DNA from: an uncultured Pelagibacteraceae bacterium
Lineage (GTDB): Bacteria; Pseudomonadota; Alphaproteobacteria; Pelagibacterales; Pelagibacteraceae
Assembly: GCA_902540275.1 (NCBI GenBank)
Contig: CACBMB010000001.1
Coordinates: 124,001 to 188,000, forward strand
DNA length: 64,000 nt
Reading direction: 5' to 3'
The notes beneath the pieces were generated by a model. The model was not told where the DNA came from. It saw only the letters and a list, made by a program, of their open reading frames with translations, and did no database searches. Positions 52,402-62,331 of this stretch are shown here, piece by piece; position 1 is the stretch's first letter, and every line of letters starts with the position of its first letter. Position numbers and translations under genes: made by a program.

Positions 52402-54656
52402 TGAAAATAATTGGTAAGCACATCTTAGTTTTAATTTCTTTTTTATTTTTGGTTTTAATTAACAACTCTTTTGCTGAAAAAATTACGGATTTTGAAATAA
52501 AAGGGAATAAGAGAGTAAATGTTGAGACTATTAAAATATTTAGTGAAATCAACTTAGGTGATGATTTAGAATCAAATGATCTAAATGATATTTTAAAAAG
52601 ATTATATAAAACTAATTTTTTTCAAAATGTTGAAGTGAAAATTGAAAATTCAACTTTAATAATTAAAGTTGAGGAAAATCCTATTGTTCAAAACTTAATT
52701 ATTAAAGGAATAAAAAATAAAGATACTTTAAAAAAGGTAAAAGAATTAATTTCTATTAAAGAAAAAAATCCATATATAGAAGATCAAGCAGAAGCAGAGG
52801 TAAGAAGAATTAAAAATTTCATACAAGAAGGAGGTTATTATTTTTCTGATATTGAAATACTAAAAAAAGAAAATGATAATAATACAATAGATTTAGTATT
52901 TAATATCGACCTTGGAGAAAAAGCTTACATTAATAAAATAATTTTTACTGGTGATAAAAAATTTAAAAGAAGAAAACTTATAAATGTTATTACCTCAGAG
53001 GAGGATAAATTTTGGAAATTTATAAGCTCAAAAAGATTATTAAATAAACAAAGATTGGAATTAGACAAAAGATTGCTAACAAATTTTTACAAAAATAAAG
53101 GATATTTTGGAGTGCAGGTTTTAGATAATACCGTCCAATATGATACTGAAAAAAATTTTAATATAATCTTTAATATCGAAAGTGGAAAAAAGTTTTTCTT
53201 TTCAAACTTCGAACTTATTCTACCGGAGGATTTCGATCGAAATAATTTTATAGATATTGAAAAAAAATTAAAAAAATTTTCTGGTGAAAGATATTCACTA
53301 AAGATTGTAGAAAAAATGTTGGACAATATAGAAAAAATTGCATCTCGAAAACAATATGAGTTCGTAAATGCTAGAATTGATGAAAAAATTGTCGATGGAG
53401 ATAAAATTGATGTCAAGATAAGTATACTTACAGATGAAAATAATTTTTATGTTAAAAATATTAACATTTTTGGAAATAATATTACTATTGAAGATGTAAT
53501 TAGAAATGAACTAATTATTGATGAAGGTGATCCATTAAATAAGATATTATTTAATAAATCAATCAACGCTGTAAAAGGTATGAATATTTTCGATAATGTT
53601 AGTTCAGAAATTATTGATACTGATAACCCAAATGAAAAATCAATTAATATTAATGTTGAAGAAAAACCTACAGGGCAAATTTCTTTAGGTGCAGGTGTAG
53701 GTACTTCTGGAACCTCAACAAGTTTTGGAGTTCAAGAAAATAATTTCTTAGGGAAAGCAATTAAACTCAATAGTAATTTAACACTTAGTGAAGAAAGTAT
53801 TAAAGGACTATTTTCATATACAAAACCTAATTATGGAAATTCTGATAAAGATTTAACTTTATCCCTTCAAGCTATAGAAACAGACCGTCTTACAGATTAC
53901 GGTTATAAATCAAATGATACTGGATTTTCTATAGGAACTAATTTTGAATATTTAGAAGACTTATATTTTGCTCCAAGTGTATTAGTAAATTTTGAGTCTT
54001 TAACTACATCATCAGCAGCATCGAGTCTTCTAAAAAAACAAGAAGGAAGTTATTTTGATACGGAGGTAAGTTACTCTTTTTTTTATGATCAAAGAGATCA
54101 AACATATCAACCAACCGATGGTTACAGTACATATTTTTTTCAAAAATTACCTGTGAATATTGACGAAAATCAAACAGTTGTTAATGGATTGGAATATAAT
54201 ACTTATTATGAATATTTAGATAATCAAATATTTTCTTTATCATTATTTGCAAAAGCTGCAAATTCGATAGGCGATGATGATGTGAGAATATCCGATAGAC
54301 TTTATTTACCCGCTGGCAAATTAAGAGGATTCGAAGCTGGCAAAATAGGCCCTATCGATGGAGGAGATTTTGTAGGTGGAAATTATTTATCCTCATTAAA
54401 TGCTCAAGCAAACTTACCAATTTTTCCTGCATTAGAAACTTTTGATTTTAATATTTTTTATGATGCAGCAAATGTTTGGGGTGTTGATTACAGCTCCTCA
54501 ATAAATGAGTCAAATAAGATAAGAAGTTCGACCGGATTGGGTGTCGACTGGTTTACGCCTATTGGACCTTTAAGTTTTAGTTTTTCTCAGCCACTAACTA
54601 AAAAGTCTACTGACAAAACTGAGTCATTCAGATTTAATTTAGGAACAACTTTCTAA
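52401..54656 (+). CDS. bamA: Outer membrane assembly factor BamA
   Basis: POTRA repeats and C-terminal surface-antigen barrel (LRGFEAGKIGP); ATG at 52401 preferred. Confidence 0.95.
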   Translation: MKIIGKHILVLISFLFLVLINNSFAEKITDFEIKGNKRVNVETIKIFSEINLGDDLESNDLNDILKRLYKTNFFQNVEVKIENSTLIIKVEENPIVQNLIIKGIKNKDTLKKVKELISIKEKNPYIEDQAEAEVRRIKNFIQEGGYYFSDIEILKKENDNNTIDLVFNIDLGEKAYINKIIFTGDKKFKRRKLINVITSEEDKFWKFISSKRLLNKQRLELDKRLLTNFYKNKGYFGVQVLDNTVQYDTEKNFNIIFNIESGKKFFFSNFELILPEDFDRNNFIDIEKKLKKFSGERYSLKIVEKMLDNIEKIASRKQYEFVNARIDEKIVDGDKIDVKISILTDENNFYVKNINIFGNNITIEDVIRNELIIDEGDPLNKILFNKSINAVKGMNIFDNVSSEIIDTDNPNEKSININVEEKPTGQISLGAGVGTSGTSTSFGVQENNFLGKAIKLNSNLTLSEESIKGLFSYTKPNYGNSDKDLTLSLQAIETDRLTDYGYKSNDTGFSIGTNFEYLEDLYFAPSVLVNFESLTTSSAASSLLKKQEGSYFDTEVSYSFFYDQRDQTYQPTDGYSTYFFQKLPVNIDENQTVVNGLEYNTYYEYLDNQIFSLSLFAKAANSIGDDDVRISDRLYLPAGKLRGFEAGKIGPIDGGDFVGGNYLSSLNAQANLPIFPALETFDFNIFYDAANVWGVDYSSSINESNKIRSSTGLGVDWFTPIGPLSFSFSQPLTKKSTDKTESFRFNLGTTF

Positions 54657-54666
54657 TAATCAAATA

Positions 54667-55185
54667 ATGCATTTATTGAAATATACTTTTATAATTTTTT
54701 TTTTATTCTCTTTCCAAGTAAAATCTAATGAAAATTCAAAAGTAAGGTATATAGATATAGATTTTATTTTCAAAAATTCCATTGTTGGAAAAAAAATTAA
54801 TGAAATAGCTATTGAAGATAGAGATAAAAAAATTAAAGCAAATAAAAAAATTGAAAAAAAACTAGAAGATCAAAAAAAAGAAATTCTTGCTCAACAAAAT
54901 ATTCTTAGTAAAGAGGAATTTGAACAAAAAGTCTTATCTCATCAAAAAGAAGTACAAGAATATCAAGTCAAAAAAAATAAAGATATTAAAGAAATGAATA
55001 AAAAAAATATTGATTTAACAAGAAACTTTATGAAAAAAATTGATAAAATTTTGTTAGAATATGCAAATATGAATAAGATAGATTTAGTTTTAAAAAAAGA
55101 AATATTAATTATTTCTAATTCGAATTTAGATATATCAAAAAATGTTTTAGAAATAGTCAACAAACAAATTAAGAAAATTGATTAA
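54667..55185 (+). CDS. skp: OmpH/Skp-family periplasmic chaperone
   Basis: Signal peptide plus Lys/Glu-rich coiled coil, located after bamA. Confidence 0.8.
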   Translation: MHLLKYTFIIFFLFSFQVKSNENSKVRYIDIDFIFKNSIVGKKINEIAIEDRDKKIKANKKIEKKLEDQKKEILAQQNILSKEEFEQKVLSHQKEVQEYQVKKNKDIKEMNKKNIDLTRNFMKKIDKILLEYANMNKIDLVLKKEILIISNSNLDISKNVLEIVNKQIKKID

Positions 55186-55190
55186 AAAAT

Positions 55191-55640
55191 ATGAAAGATA
55201 AACTTAATAAAAAAGAAATAATTAATTTATTACCTCATAGAGAACCAATGTTATTGATTGATGAATTAATTAACATAAAGAATTTAAAATCTGCGACTGC
55301 TATAATGAATGTAAAAAAAGATTCTTTTTATGTTGATGGACATTTTCCTGGTCAACCAGTAATGCCAGGTGTTCTAATTGTTGAAGCTTTTGGTCAAGCT
55401 GCAGCTGCTTTAACAGCTCATGGGATAGATAAAGAAACATATGAAAATAAATTAGTTTTTTTAATGAGTATAGAAAAAGCTAGATTTAGAAATCCTGTTA
55501 TCCCGGATTGTAAGTTAGAACTTAATATAGAAGCTATACGATCACATGGAAGGGTATGGAAATATAAGGGTGAAGCCTTCGTTGAAGGTAAAAAAATGGC
55601 TGATGCTATGTGGTCAGCAACAATTGTTGATAAGAAATAA
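55191..55640 (+). CDS. fabZ: 3-hydroxyacyl-ACP dehydratase FabZ
   Basis: LLPHREPMLLID, DGHFPGQPVMPGVLIVEAFGQAAA. Confidence 0.97.
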   Translation: MKDKLNKKEIINLLPHREPMLLIDELINIKNLKSATAIMNVKKDSFYVDGHFPGQPVMPGVLIVEAFGQAAAALTAHGIDKETYENKLVFLMSIEKARFRNPVIPDCKLELNIEAIRSHGRVWKYKGEAFVEGKKMADAMWSATIVDKK

Positions 55641-55691
55641 TTAGCAATATTAGTTTACTACAAAAGATTTAATGCTTTGATAAAAGCAATC

Positions 55692-56672
55692 ATGTCCAAA
55701 TCATTTTATTATAATCAAGGACCTTTAAAAATTTTAGATATATTAAAAACTTTAAATTTAAAAGATAATTCATTAAGTGAAGATATAAAAGTTTTTGACA
55801 TAAAAGATTTATTTAGTGCTAGTACTTCAGATATATCTTTTTTTCATTCAAAAAAATATCAAGAAATTGCTCAAAAAACTAAAGCCTCTTTTTGTATAAC
55901 AACTCATAATTTAAAAAATGAATTACCTAAAAACTGTAAAGCCTTAATAGTTGAAAATGTTTTAGTTTCGACTGCTAAGATAACTGCACTTTTCTATCCA
56001 AATGCAATAAATGATAATTTTGATGAAACTGTATTGAATATTGGTGAAACTGAATTTAATAATAAAGTTAAATTTGGAAAAAATGTTTTAATTGGAAAAA
56101 ATGTTTCCATAGGATCAAATTGCTCTATTGGTCATAATACTATAATCGAAAAAAATGTATCTCTGGGAGAAAATTGTTTTATTGGTTCAAATACAATTAT
56201 CAGAAATAGTTTAATAAAAAATAATGTAAAAATCTTAGATAATTGTGTAATTGGAAAACATGGCTTTGGTTTTTTTCCTATGAAAAATTCAAATCTTAGA
56301 TATCCACATATTGGTATAGTTATAATTGAAGATAATTGTGAAATAGGATGTGGTGCAACAATAGATAGAGGGTCAATGTCGAACACTATTATTGGAAAAA
56401 ATACTTATTTAGATAATCAAATTCACATAGCTCATAATGTAAACATAGGAGAAAACTCAATTATAGCTGGTCAAGTTGGAATAGCTGGGAGTTCAATAAT
56501 TGGTAAGAACGTAAGAATTGGAGGACAAGCAGGTATATCAGGACATCTAAAAATAGGAGATAACGTTGATATAGCTGGAGGAAGTGGAGTTATAAAAGAT
56601 ATCCCTAACAATACAAAAGTAATGGGTTATCCAGCAAAAAATATTCGTCAATTTTTAAGGGAAAATAAATAA
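55692..56672 (+). CDS. lpxD: UDP-3-O-(3-hydroxyacyl)glucosamine N-acyltransferase
   Basis: Left-handed beta-helix hexapeptides, [40 protein letters not shown] at 55692 preferred over TTG. Confidence 0.95.
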   Translation: MSKSFYYNQGPLKILDILKTLNLKDNSLSEDIKVFDIKDLFSASTSDISFFHSKKYQEIAQKTKASFCITTHNLKNELPKNCKALIVENVLVSTAKITALFYPNAINDNFDETVLNIGETEFNNKVKFGKNVLIGKNVSIGSNCSIGHNTIIEKNVSLGENCFIGSNTIIRNSLIKNNVKILDNCVIGKHGFGFFPMKNSNLRYPHIGIVIIEDNCEIGCGATIDRGSMSNTIIGKNTYLDNQIHIAHNVNIGENSIIAGQVGIAGSSIIGKNVRIGGQAGISGHLKIGDNVDIAGGSGVIKDIPNNTKVMGYPAKNIRQFLRENK

Positions 56673-57454
56673 TGATACATGAGACCGCAATCATAGATCC
56701 TAATGCAAAAATAAGTTCTGATGTAAAAATTGGGCCATATTGTGTAATTGGTCCTAATGTAGAGATAGGAAAAAAATCAATTATTCAGTCACATGTAAGT
56801 ATCTTGGGCAACACTAAAATTGGAGAAAATAATAATATATATCCATTTGCTTCTATTGGTAATGATCCTCAAGATCTAAAATTTAAAGGAGAACAAACTA
56901 AATTAGAGATAGGTGATAATAACAAAATTAGGGAATATGTAACTATAAACAAAGGTACTGATGGAGGAGGAGGATTAACAAAAATTGGAAACAATTGTTT
57001 ATTTATGGTTTCATCTCATATTGCACATGACTGTTTAGTTGAGGATAATGTCATTTTAGCAAACAATGTTCCATTAGGAGGTCACGCTCATATCGAGAGA
57101 AATGTTATAATTGGAGGTAATTCAGCAGTACAACAGTTTACGAGAGTTGGGAAATTTGCAATGATTGGTGGAATGTGTGGTGTTGTAAGAGATGTAATTC
57201 CTTATGGTATTGCTCATGGTAACAGAAGTATTTTACAAGGATTAAACTTAATTGGCTTAAGAAGAAGAAATATACCTAATAAAGATATTTTAACGTTGAG
57301 TGAGGCTTACAAAGAAATATTTAAAAATGAAAATTTAACAGAAAATTTAAAAAATTTAGACTCAAATTTTAAAACCAATGATTTAGTTAAAGATGTAGTT
57401 GAATTTTTAGAAAAAGATAAAAAAAGGCCAATATGTACACCTTTTTCGAAGTAA
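56672..57454 (+). CDS. lpxA: UDP-N-acetylglucosamine acyltransferase
   Basis: IHETAIIDPNAKI, SHIAHDCLVEDNVILANN, GHAHIERNVIIGG. Confidence 0.97.
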   Translation: MIHETAIIDPNAKISSDVKIGPYCVIGPNVEIGKKSIIQSHVSILGNTKIGENNNIYPFASIGNDPQDLKFKGEQTKLEIGDNNKIREYVTINKGTDGGGGLTKIGNNCLFMVSSHIAHDCLVEDNVILANNVPLGGHAHIERNVIIGGNSAVQQFTRVGKFAMIGGMCGVVRDVIPYGIAHGNRSILQGLNLIGLRRRNIPNKDILTLSEAYKEIFKNENLTENLKNLDSNFKTNDLVKDVVEFLEKDKKRPICTPFSK

Positions 57455-57455
57455 A

Positions 57456-58241
57456 ATGATTGGATTATTCTTAGGAGATACAGACTTTTCAAATATTGTA
57501 CTTAACAAGATCAAAAGAAAAAAAAAAAAATATTTTATAATTGATTTTTCTAAAAATGGAAAATTCAAAAAGGATAAAAATTCCTATAGAATTAGCATTG
57601 GTAGATTCGGAGAAATAATTAATTTAATAAAAGAAAAAAAATCTAATAAAGTGCTTTTTGCAGGAAAAATCGCTAAGCCCAAATTTTCATCACTAAGATT
57701 AGATTTAAAAGGCATATATTATATGCCAGGTGTTATTAAAGCTGCAAAATTAGGTGATGCAGCTATTATTAAAGCAATAATTAAAATTCTTAATAATGAA
57801 AAAATAAAAGTTATTAGCTCAATTTATTTTAATCCTGAATTAGCAGCAAAAAAAGGAAATTTAACAAAGTTAAAACCTTCACTGAAAGATATTACATCTA
57901 TAAATAAAGGTATAAAATATTTGAGTAAATCCAATAGTTTAGATCATGTTCAAGCATTGGTGGTTAAAGACAATAAAATAATTTCTAAAGAAGATAATCG
58001 GGGAACAAAAAAGTTGCTTTCCAAATCAAAGAATAATTTTGGTGGTATTTTAATAAAATATCCTAAAAAAAAACAAGATTTAAGAATGGATTTACCGACA
58101 ATAGGACTTCAAACTCTTAAAGATTGTAAAAAAAATGGTTTAAAAGGAATAGTTTTAAAACCTAAAAAAAACATTTTCTTAGATAAAATCAAATGTCTTA
58201 AGTTTGCTAATAAAAATAGGATCTTCATTTCAATAATATGA
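57456..58241 (+). CDS. lpxI: UDP-2,3-diacylglucosamine diphosphatase LpxI
   Basis: LpxI-type (DUF1009) length and position between lpxA and lpxB; KPKFSSLRLDLKG, MDLPTIGLQTL. Confidence 0.9.
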   Translation: MIGLFLGDTDFSNIVLNKIKRKKKKYFIIDFSKNGKFKKDKNSYRISIGRFGEIINLIKEKKSNKVLFAGKIAKPKFSSLRLDLKGIYYMPGVIKAAKLGDAAIIKAIIKILNNEKIKVISSIYFNPELAAKKGNLTKLKPSLKDITSINKGIKYLSKSNSLDHVQALVVKDNKIISKEDNRGTKKLLSKSKNNFGGILIKYPKKKQDLRMDLPTIGLQTLKDCKKNGLKGIVLKPKKNIFLDKIKCLKFANKNRIFISII

Positions 58242-59374
58242 AAAAAATTTTTGTATTAACAGGAGAACCTTCTGGTGATAAATTAGCATCAACTGCAATA
58301 TCAAAACTTAAGAAAAATTACGATGATATTGAATACTTGTCTGTTGGTGGTTCAAATCTAAAAAAAATAGGAATTAAATCTATCTTTGAATTGAAAGAGA
58401 TTACATATTTGGGTTTTACAAGTGTTTTATTAAATATTTTTAAGATAAAAAAAAAAATTAATCAAACAGTTAATGAGATCTTAAAATTCAATCCAGATAT
58501 TTTATTTAGTGTTGATAGTCCAGATTTTACATTAAGGGTAGCTGAAATAGTAAAAAAAAAGAATCCAAAAATTAAAACTATTCATTATGTGGCTCCTCAA
58601 GTATGGATTTGGCGTAAAAATAGGGTAAAAAAGATAAAGAAATTTATAGATCACATACTCTTATTATTTGATTTTGAAAAAAAATATTTTAATGATGAAA
58701 ACATAAAAAATACATTTGTTGGACATCCTTTAATCGAAGATTTGAATACCAATAAAACTGATATCAATAATTTTATATCTAAAAATAAAAAAATAATATC
58801 TATTATGCCAGGTAGTCGTAAATCCGAAACAAGTGTTCTCGTACCAATACTAATTGACTTTATAAATATGATGAATAGTAATGAATCTAATTATAGTTTT
58901 GTTTTTCATGCAACAGATGAAAATAAAGATCACATAGTTGATTTTATTAAAAATAAAAATTTAAAAAATGTTGATATTATTTCGAATGAAAATCTAAAAA
59001 AAGAAATATTAACAAACTCTATTTTTGCTGTGTGTAAATCTGGAACAGTATCTTTACAAGTTTGTAATTCAAATGTTCCTTCAATAATTATTTATAAGCT
59101 TAGTTTTATAAATTTTATGATTTTTAAATTATTAGTAAATGTAAAATATGCAAATATTATAAATATTATAAATAATAAAGAGGTAATCCCCGAGTTATTA
59201 CAAGGCGAATGTAATGCAAAAGAAATTTATAATTCAGTCAAATACATGCTTAAAAATCCTGAAATTGGAAAAAAACAATTGGAACAATGTAATAAAACTT
59301 TAGAAGGTATTCGATCTAAATCATCTTCTTCAAATGAAGTTGCTATAATTTTAAGAAATAGTCTTGTCAGTTAA
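58238..59374 (+). CDS. lpxB: Lipid-A-disaccharide synthase
   Basis: GEPSGDKLAS, DSPDFTLRVA, HYVAPQVWIWRK, MPGSRKSE. Confidence 0.96.
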   Translation: MKKIFVLTGEPSGDKLASTAISKLKKNYDDIEYLSVGGSNLKKIGIKSIFELKEITYLGFTSVLLNIFKIKKKINQTVNEILKFNPDILFSVDSPDFTLRVAEIVKKKNPKIKTIHYVAPQVWIWRKNRVKKIKKFIDHILLLFDFEKKYFNDENIKNTFVGHPLIEDLNTNKTDINNFISKNKKIISIMPGSRKSETSVLVPILIDFINMMNSNESNYSFVFHATDENKDHIVDFIKNKNLKNVDIISNENLKKEILTNSIFAVCKSGTVSLQVCNSNVPSIIIYKLSFINFMIFKLLVNVKYANIINIINNKEVIPELLQGECNAKEIYNSVKYMLKNPEIGKKQLEQCNKTLEGIRSKSSSSNEVAIILRNSLVS

Positions 59375-60751
59375 CCTTTTTTCTACATCATCTTTACCAA
59401 GTGATATAATTATATCATAAATACCAGGTCCAAATTTTGATCCAGTTAAAGCTATTCTTAAGGGTTGTCCTACTCCTTTAAAATTTGTCTTATTTGTTTT
59501 AATTAATTCTTGAACTATCGGTTCCAAATTATCTCTATTTAACTCATTTAATTCTTTAAACTTCTTATAAAATTCTGAGATTATTTTTTTTGCTTTATCA
59601 TCAATTAATGACAAATCTTCTTGATTGAAATTTACCTCATCTTCAACAATATATTTGCAATTATTAAATATATCTTCTAAAGTTTTTGCTTTATTTTTAA
59701 GAATAGATAAGGATTTTTGGATTTTATCTTTTTTATCTTTTTTAATTCCATTTTTAAATAATTGACAGTAATTTATAAATTGATCAAATAAATCTTTTTC
59801 ATTTATATTCTTAATATAATGTTCATTCATAGATAGAATTCGGCTCATATCTAATTTTGATGGAGATTTACCTATTCCCTCTATATTAAAATATTTTATA
59901 CTTTCCTCTAATGAAAATATTTCTTTATCTTTAAAAGACCAGCCTAATCTTAAAAGATAGTTTCTTAATGCATCTGGCATTATACCAATCTTAGAATAAT
60001 CATCTAAAGTTGATGCCTTATCTCTTTTTGATAACTTTTTACCATCAATTGTATGTATCAAAGGGATATGGGCAAAAGAGGGTAGTTCCCATTTCATAGC
60101 TTCATATATTTGTATTTGCTTAAAAGTATTTATTTTATGGTCATCGCCTCTAATTATGTGTGTCATATTCATTTGATGATCATCTACTGAAGCAGATAAA
60201 TTATATGTAGGTGTACCATCATTTCTTAAAATAACAAAATCCTCTATAGTTTTATTTTCTATTTCAACATTACCTTGAACTAAATCTTTTAATATTGATG
60301 TTCCCTCTATCTTACTTTTAAACCTTATAACCGGATGAATATCTTTTGGAGCCTCTTTTTCATCTTTATCTCTCCATTTTCGATCATAAACGTATGGTAT
60401 TTTTTTTTGTTTTGCTCTTTTTTTTTGTTCTTCGATTTCTTCATTTGAACAATAACACTTGTAAGCAAAACCATTTTTCAATAATTCATTAGCAACTTTT
60501 ATGTGGTCATCAATTTTTTTTGATTGAATATATTCTTCACCATCATGATCTATACCAATCCATTTAAGAGATTTTACAATTTGTTTTTTATACTCATCTT
60601 TGGATCTTTCTTTATCTGTATCTTCAATTCTTAAATAAAAATTACCATTATGGTTTTTTGAATATAACCAATTGAATAATGCCGTCCTTACTCCTCCAAT
60701 GTGCAAAGGCCCTGTAGGGGAAGGAGCAAATCTAGTTGCTACTTTCTTCAT
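59351..60751 (-). CDS. gltX: Glutamyl-tRNA synthetase
   Basis: RFAPSPTGPLHIGGVRTALFNW, KLSKRDKAS. Confidence 0.97.
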   Translation of the reverse strand: MKKVATRFAPSPTGPLHIGGVRTALFNWLYSKNHNGNFYLRIEDTDKERSKDEYKKQIVKSLKWIGIDHDGEEYIQSKKIDDHIKVANELLKNGFAYKCYCSNEEIEEQKKRAKQKKIPYVYDRKWRDKDEKEAPKDIHPVIRFKSKIEGTSILKDLVQGNVEIENKTIEDFVILRNDGTPTYNLSASVDDHQMNMTHIIRGDDHKINTFKQIQIYEAMKWELPSFAHIPLIHTIDGKKLSKRDKASTLDDYSKIGIMPDALRNYLLRLGWSFKDKEIFSLEESIKYFNIEGIGKSPSKLDMSRILSMNEHYIKNINEKDLFDQFINYCQLFKNGIKKDKKDKIQKSLSILKNKAKTLEDIFNNCKYIVEDEVNFNQEDLSLIDDKAKKIISEFYKKFKELNELNRDNLEPIVQELIKTNKTNFKGVGQPLRIALTGSKFGPGIYDIIISLGKDDVEKRLTDKTIS

Positions 60752-60773
60752 TCTAATTATTTAGACTATTTTT

Positions 60774-61451
60774 CTAGAAGTTTCTATATAAAGATACTAA
60801 TACACCTTGAACTTTTACTCTATCTGGTCCAAAAATTTTTGTTTCGTAGTTTTTGTTTGCACTTTCTAAGGCTACAACTTTTCCTTTTTTTCTAATTCTT
60901 TTCAACATTGCTTCATGTTCGTCAATTAAAGCAACAACAATTTTTCCATTATCTGCAGTATCTGTTCTTTTTATTATAACTGTATCACCTTCATGAATTC
61001 CTGCTTCAATCATAGAGTCACCTTGAACTTTAAGACCAAAATAATCACCATTTTTTTCTAAATTATTCGGCAAAGGTATTCTTGAAACTTCATTTTGAAT
61101 AGCCTCAACAGGAGTTCCTGCCGCTATTTTCCCTAAAACTGGCACCTCATTTTCATCTGAAAATGGCTTTTCATCATCCAAGCCACCTTTAATTACACTC
61201 GGTGAAAAATTATTATAAATATCATTTGCAGATGCAGTTTCTGGTAATTTTACAACCTCAAGAGCTCTAGCCTTATGAGCTAATCTTTTAATAAATCCTC
61301 TTTCTTCTAAAGCACTTATTAATCTATGAATCCCGGATTTTGATTTTAAATTTAAGGACTGTTTCATTTCTTCATAAGAGGGAGAAACACCTGAGCTTCT
61401 CAACTTCTTGTTGATAAATAAAAGTAGGTTTTTTTGTTTTTTTGTTAGCAT
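60774..61451 (-). CDS. lexA: LexA repressor
   Basis: HTH N-terminus, GKIAAGTPVEAI cleavage region, QGDSMIEAGIHEGD, catalytic Lys in IVVALIDEHEAMLKR. Confidence 0.95.
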   Translation of the reverse strand: MLTKKQKNLLLFINKKLRSSGVSPSYEEMKQSLNLKSKSGIHRLISALEERGFIKRLAHKARALEVVKLPETASANDIYNNFSPSVIKGGLDDEKPFSDENEVPVLGKIAAGTPVEAIQNEVSRIPLPNNLEKNGDYFGLKVQGDSMIEAGIHEGDTVIIKRTDTADNGKIVVALIDEHEAMLKRIRKKGKVVALESANKNYETKIFGPDRVKVQGVLVSLYRNF

Positions 61452-61475
61452 AAGAACAAATATCGTACAAAATCT

Positions 61476-61490
61476 GTTCTACAAAAGTTC
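61476..61490 (-). promoter_or_regulatory. SOS box (alphaproteobacterial GAAC-N7-GAAC / GTTC-N7-GTTC)
   Basis: Plus strand GTTCTACAAAAGTTC, exact N7 spacing, 24 nt upstream of lexA start. Confidence 0.85.
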
Positions 61491-61539
61491 TATATAATTC
61501 ACAATAGTAAAAAAGTTAGTAAAATAGGGGTTTATTTGA

Positions 61540-62331
61540 CTAAAGAACTGAAAAAATTGAATTATTCTTTAAATTTTTCAAAAGTGATTCACCGATTAAA
61601 AAAGTTTTAATAGAAGTTTTGTCAGATAATTCAAGGAGTTCATCTTTAGTTTTAATTCCGCTTTCAGAGATTAATGGACCGGGATGATTAACTAATACAT
61701 CATAAATATCAAAAGTTGTATTTATGTCTGTCTCCAGAGTTTTTAGATTTCTATTATTAATACCAATCAAAGCATTTTTAAATTTAAGAGCTTTCTTTGC
61801 CTCATCAACTGTGTGCACTTCAACTATGATAGACATATTTAGTCTTAAAGCTTCTTCATATAAATCATTTGCAAGGCTTTCACTGACACCGGCCAATATA
61901 ATTAAAATTGCATCAGCCCCATAACTTTTTGCTAATGGTACCTGAAATTTGTCTATAAAAAAATCTTTACAAAGAATTGGTAAATTAATTTTTTGTTTAA
62001 TTTTACTAATATGTAAAAGATTTCCTAAAAAAAAATCTTCTTCAGTCAGCACTGATAAACAAGTGGCTTTATTTGAATTATATATTGTAGCTATTTGAAT
62101 AGGATCATAATTTTGTATAATTATACCCGCTGAAGGACTTGCTTTTTTAATTTCAGCAATAATCGAAAATTTATTATTATTTATGTTATCTTCAATTTTT
62201 TCTTTAAAATTTATAAATGATTTATTTCTATCAATCAATTCATCTAATGAATTTAATGAGATAGTCTTTTTCAAATTAGCTATTTTATCGGCTTTTTTGA
62301 CTATTATTTTTTCAAGAATATTTTTAGCCAT
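61540..62331 (-). CDS. trpC: Indole-3-glycerol phosphate synthase
   Basis: IAEIKKASPSAGII, IGINNRNLKTLETD, ISESGI. Confidence 0.97.
   Translation of the reverse strand: MAKNILEKIIVKKADKIANLKKTISLNSLDELIDRNKSFINFKEKIEDNINNNKFSIIAEIKKASPSAGIIIQNYDPIQIATIYNSNKATCLSVLTEEDFFLGNLLHISKIKQKINLPILCKDFFIDKFQVPLAKSYGADAILIILAGVSESLANDLYEEALRLNMSIIVEVHTVDEAKKALKFKNALIGINNRNLKTLETDINTTFDIYDVLVNHPGPLISESGIKTKDELLELSDKTSIKTFLIGESLLKNLKNNSIFSVL

Noticed and set aside
53087-53416. 109-aa minus-strand ORF inside bamA
   Set aside because: Shadow ORF antisense to POTRA region; Phe/Ser/Ile low-complexity.
60701-60895. 64-aa plus-strand ORF across the gltX-lexA junction
   Set aside because: Antisense to both genes; no conserved features.
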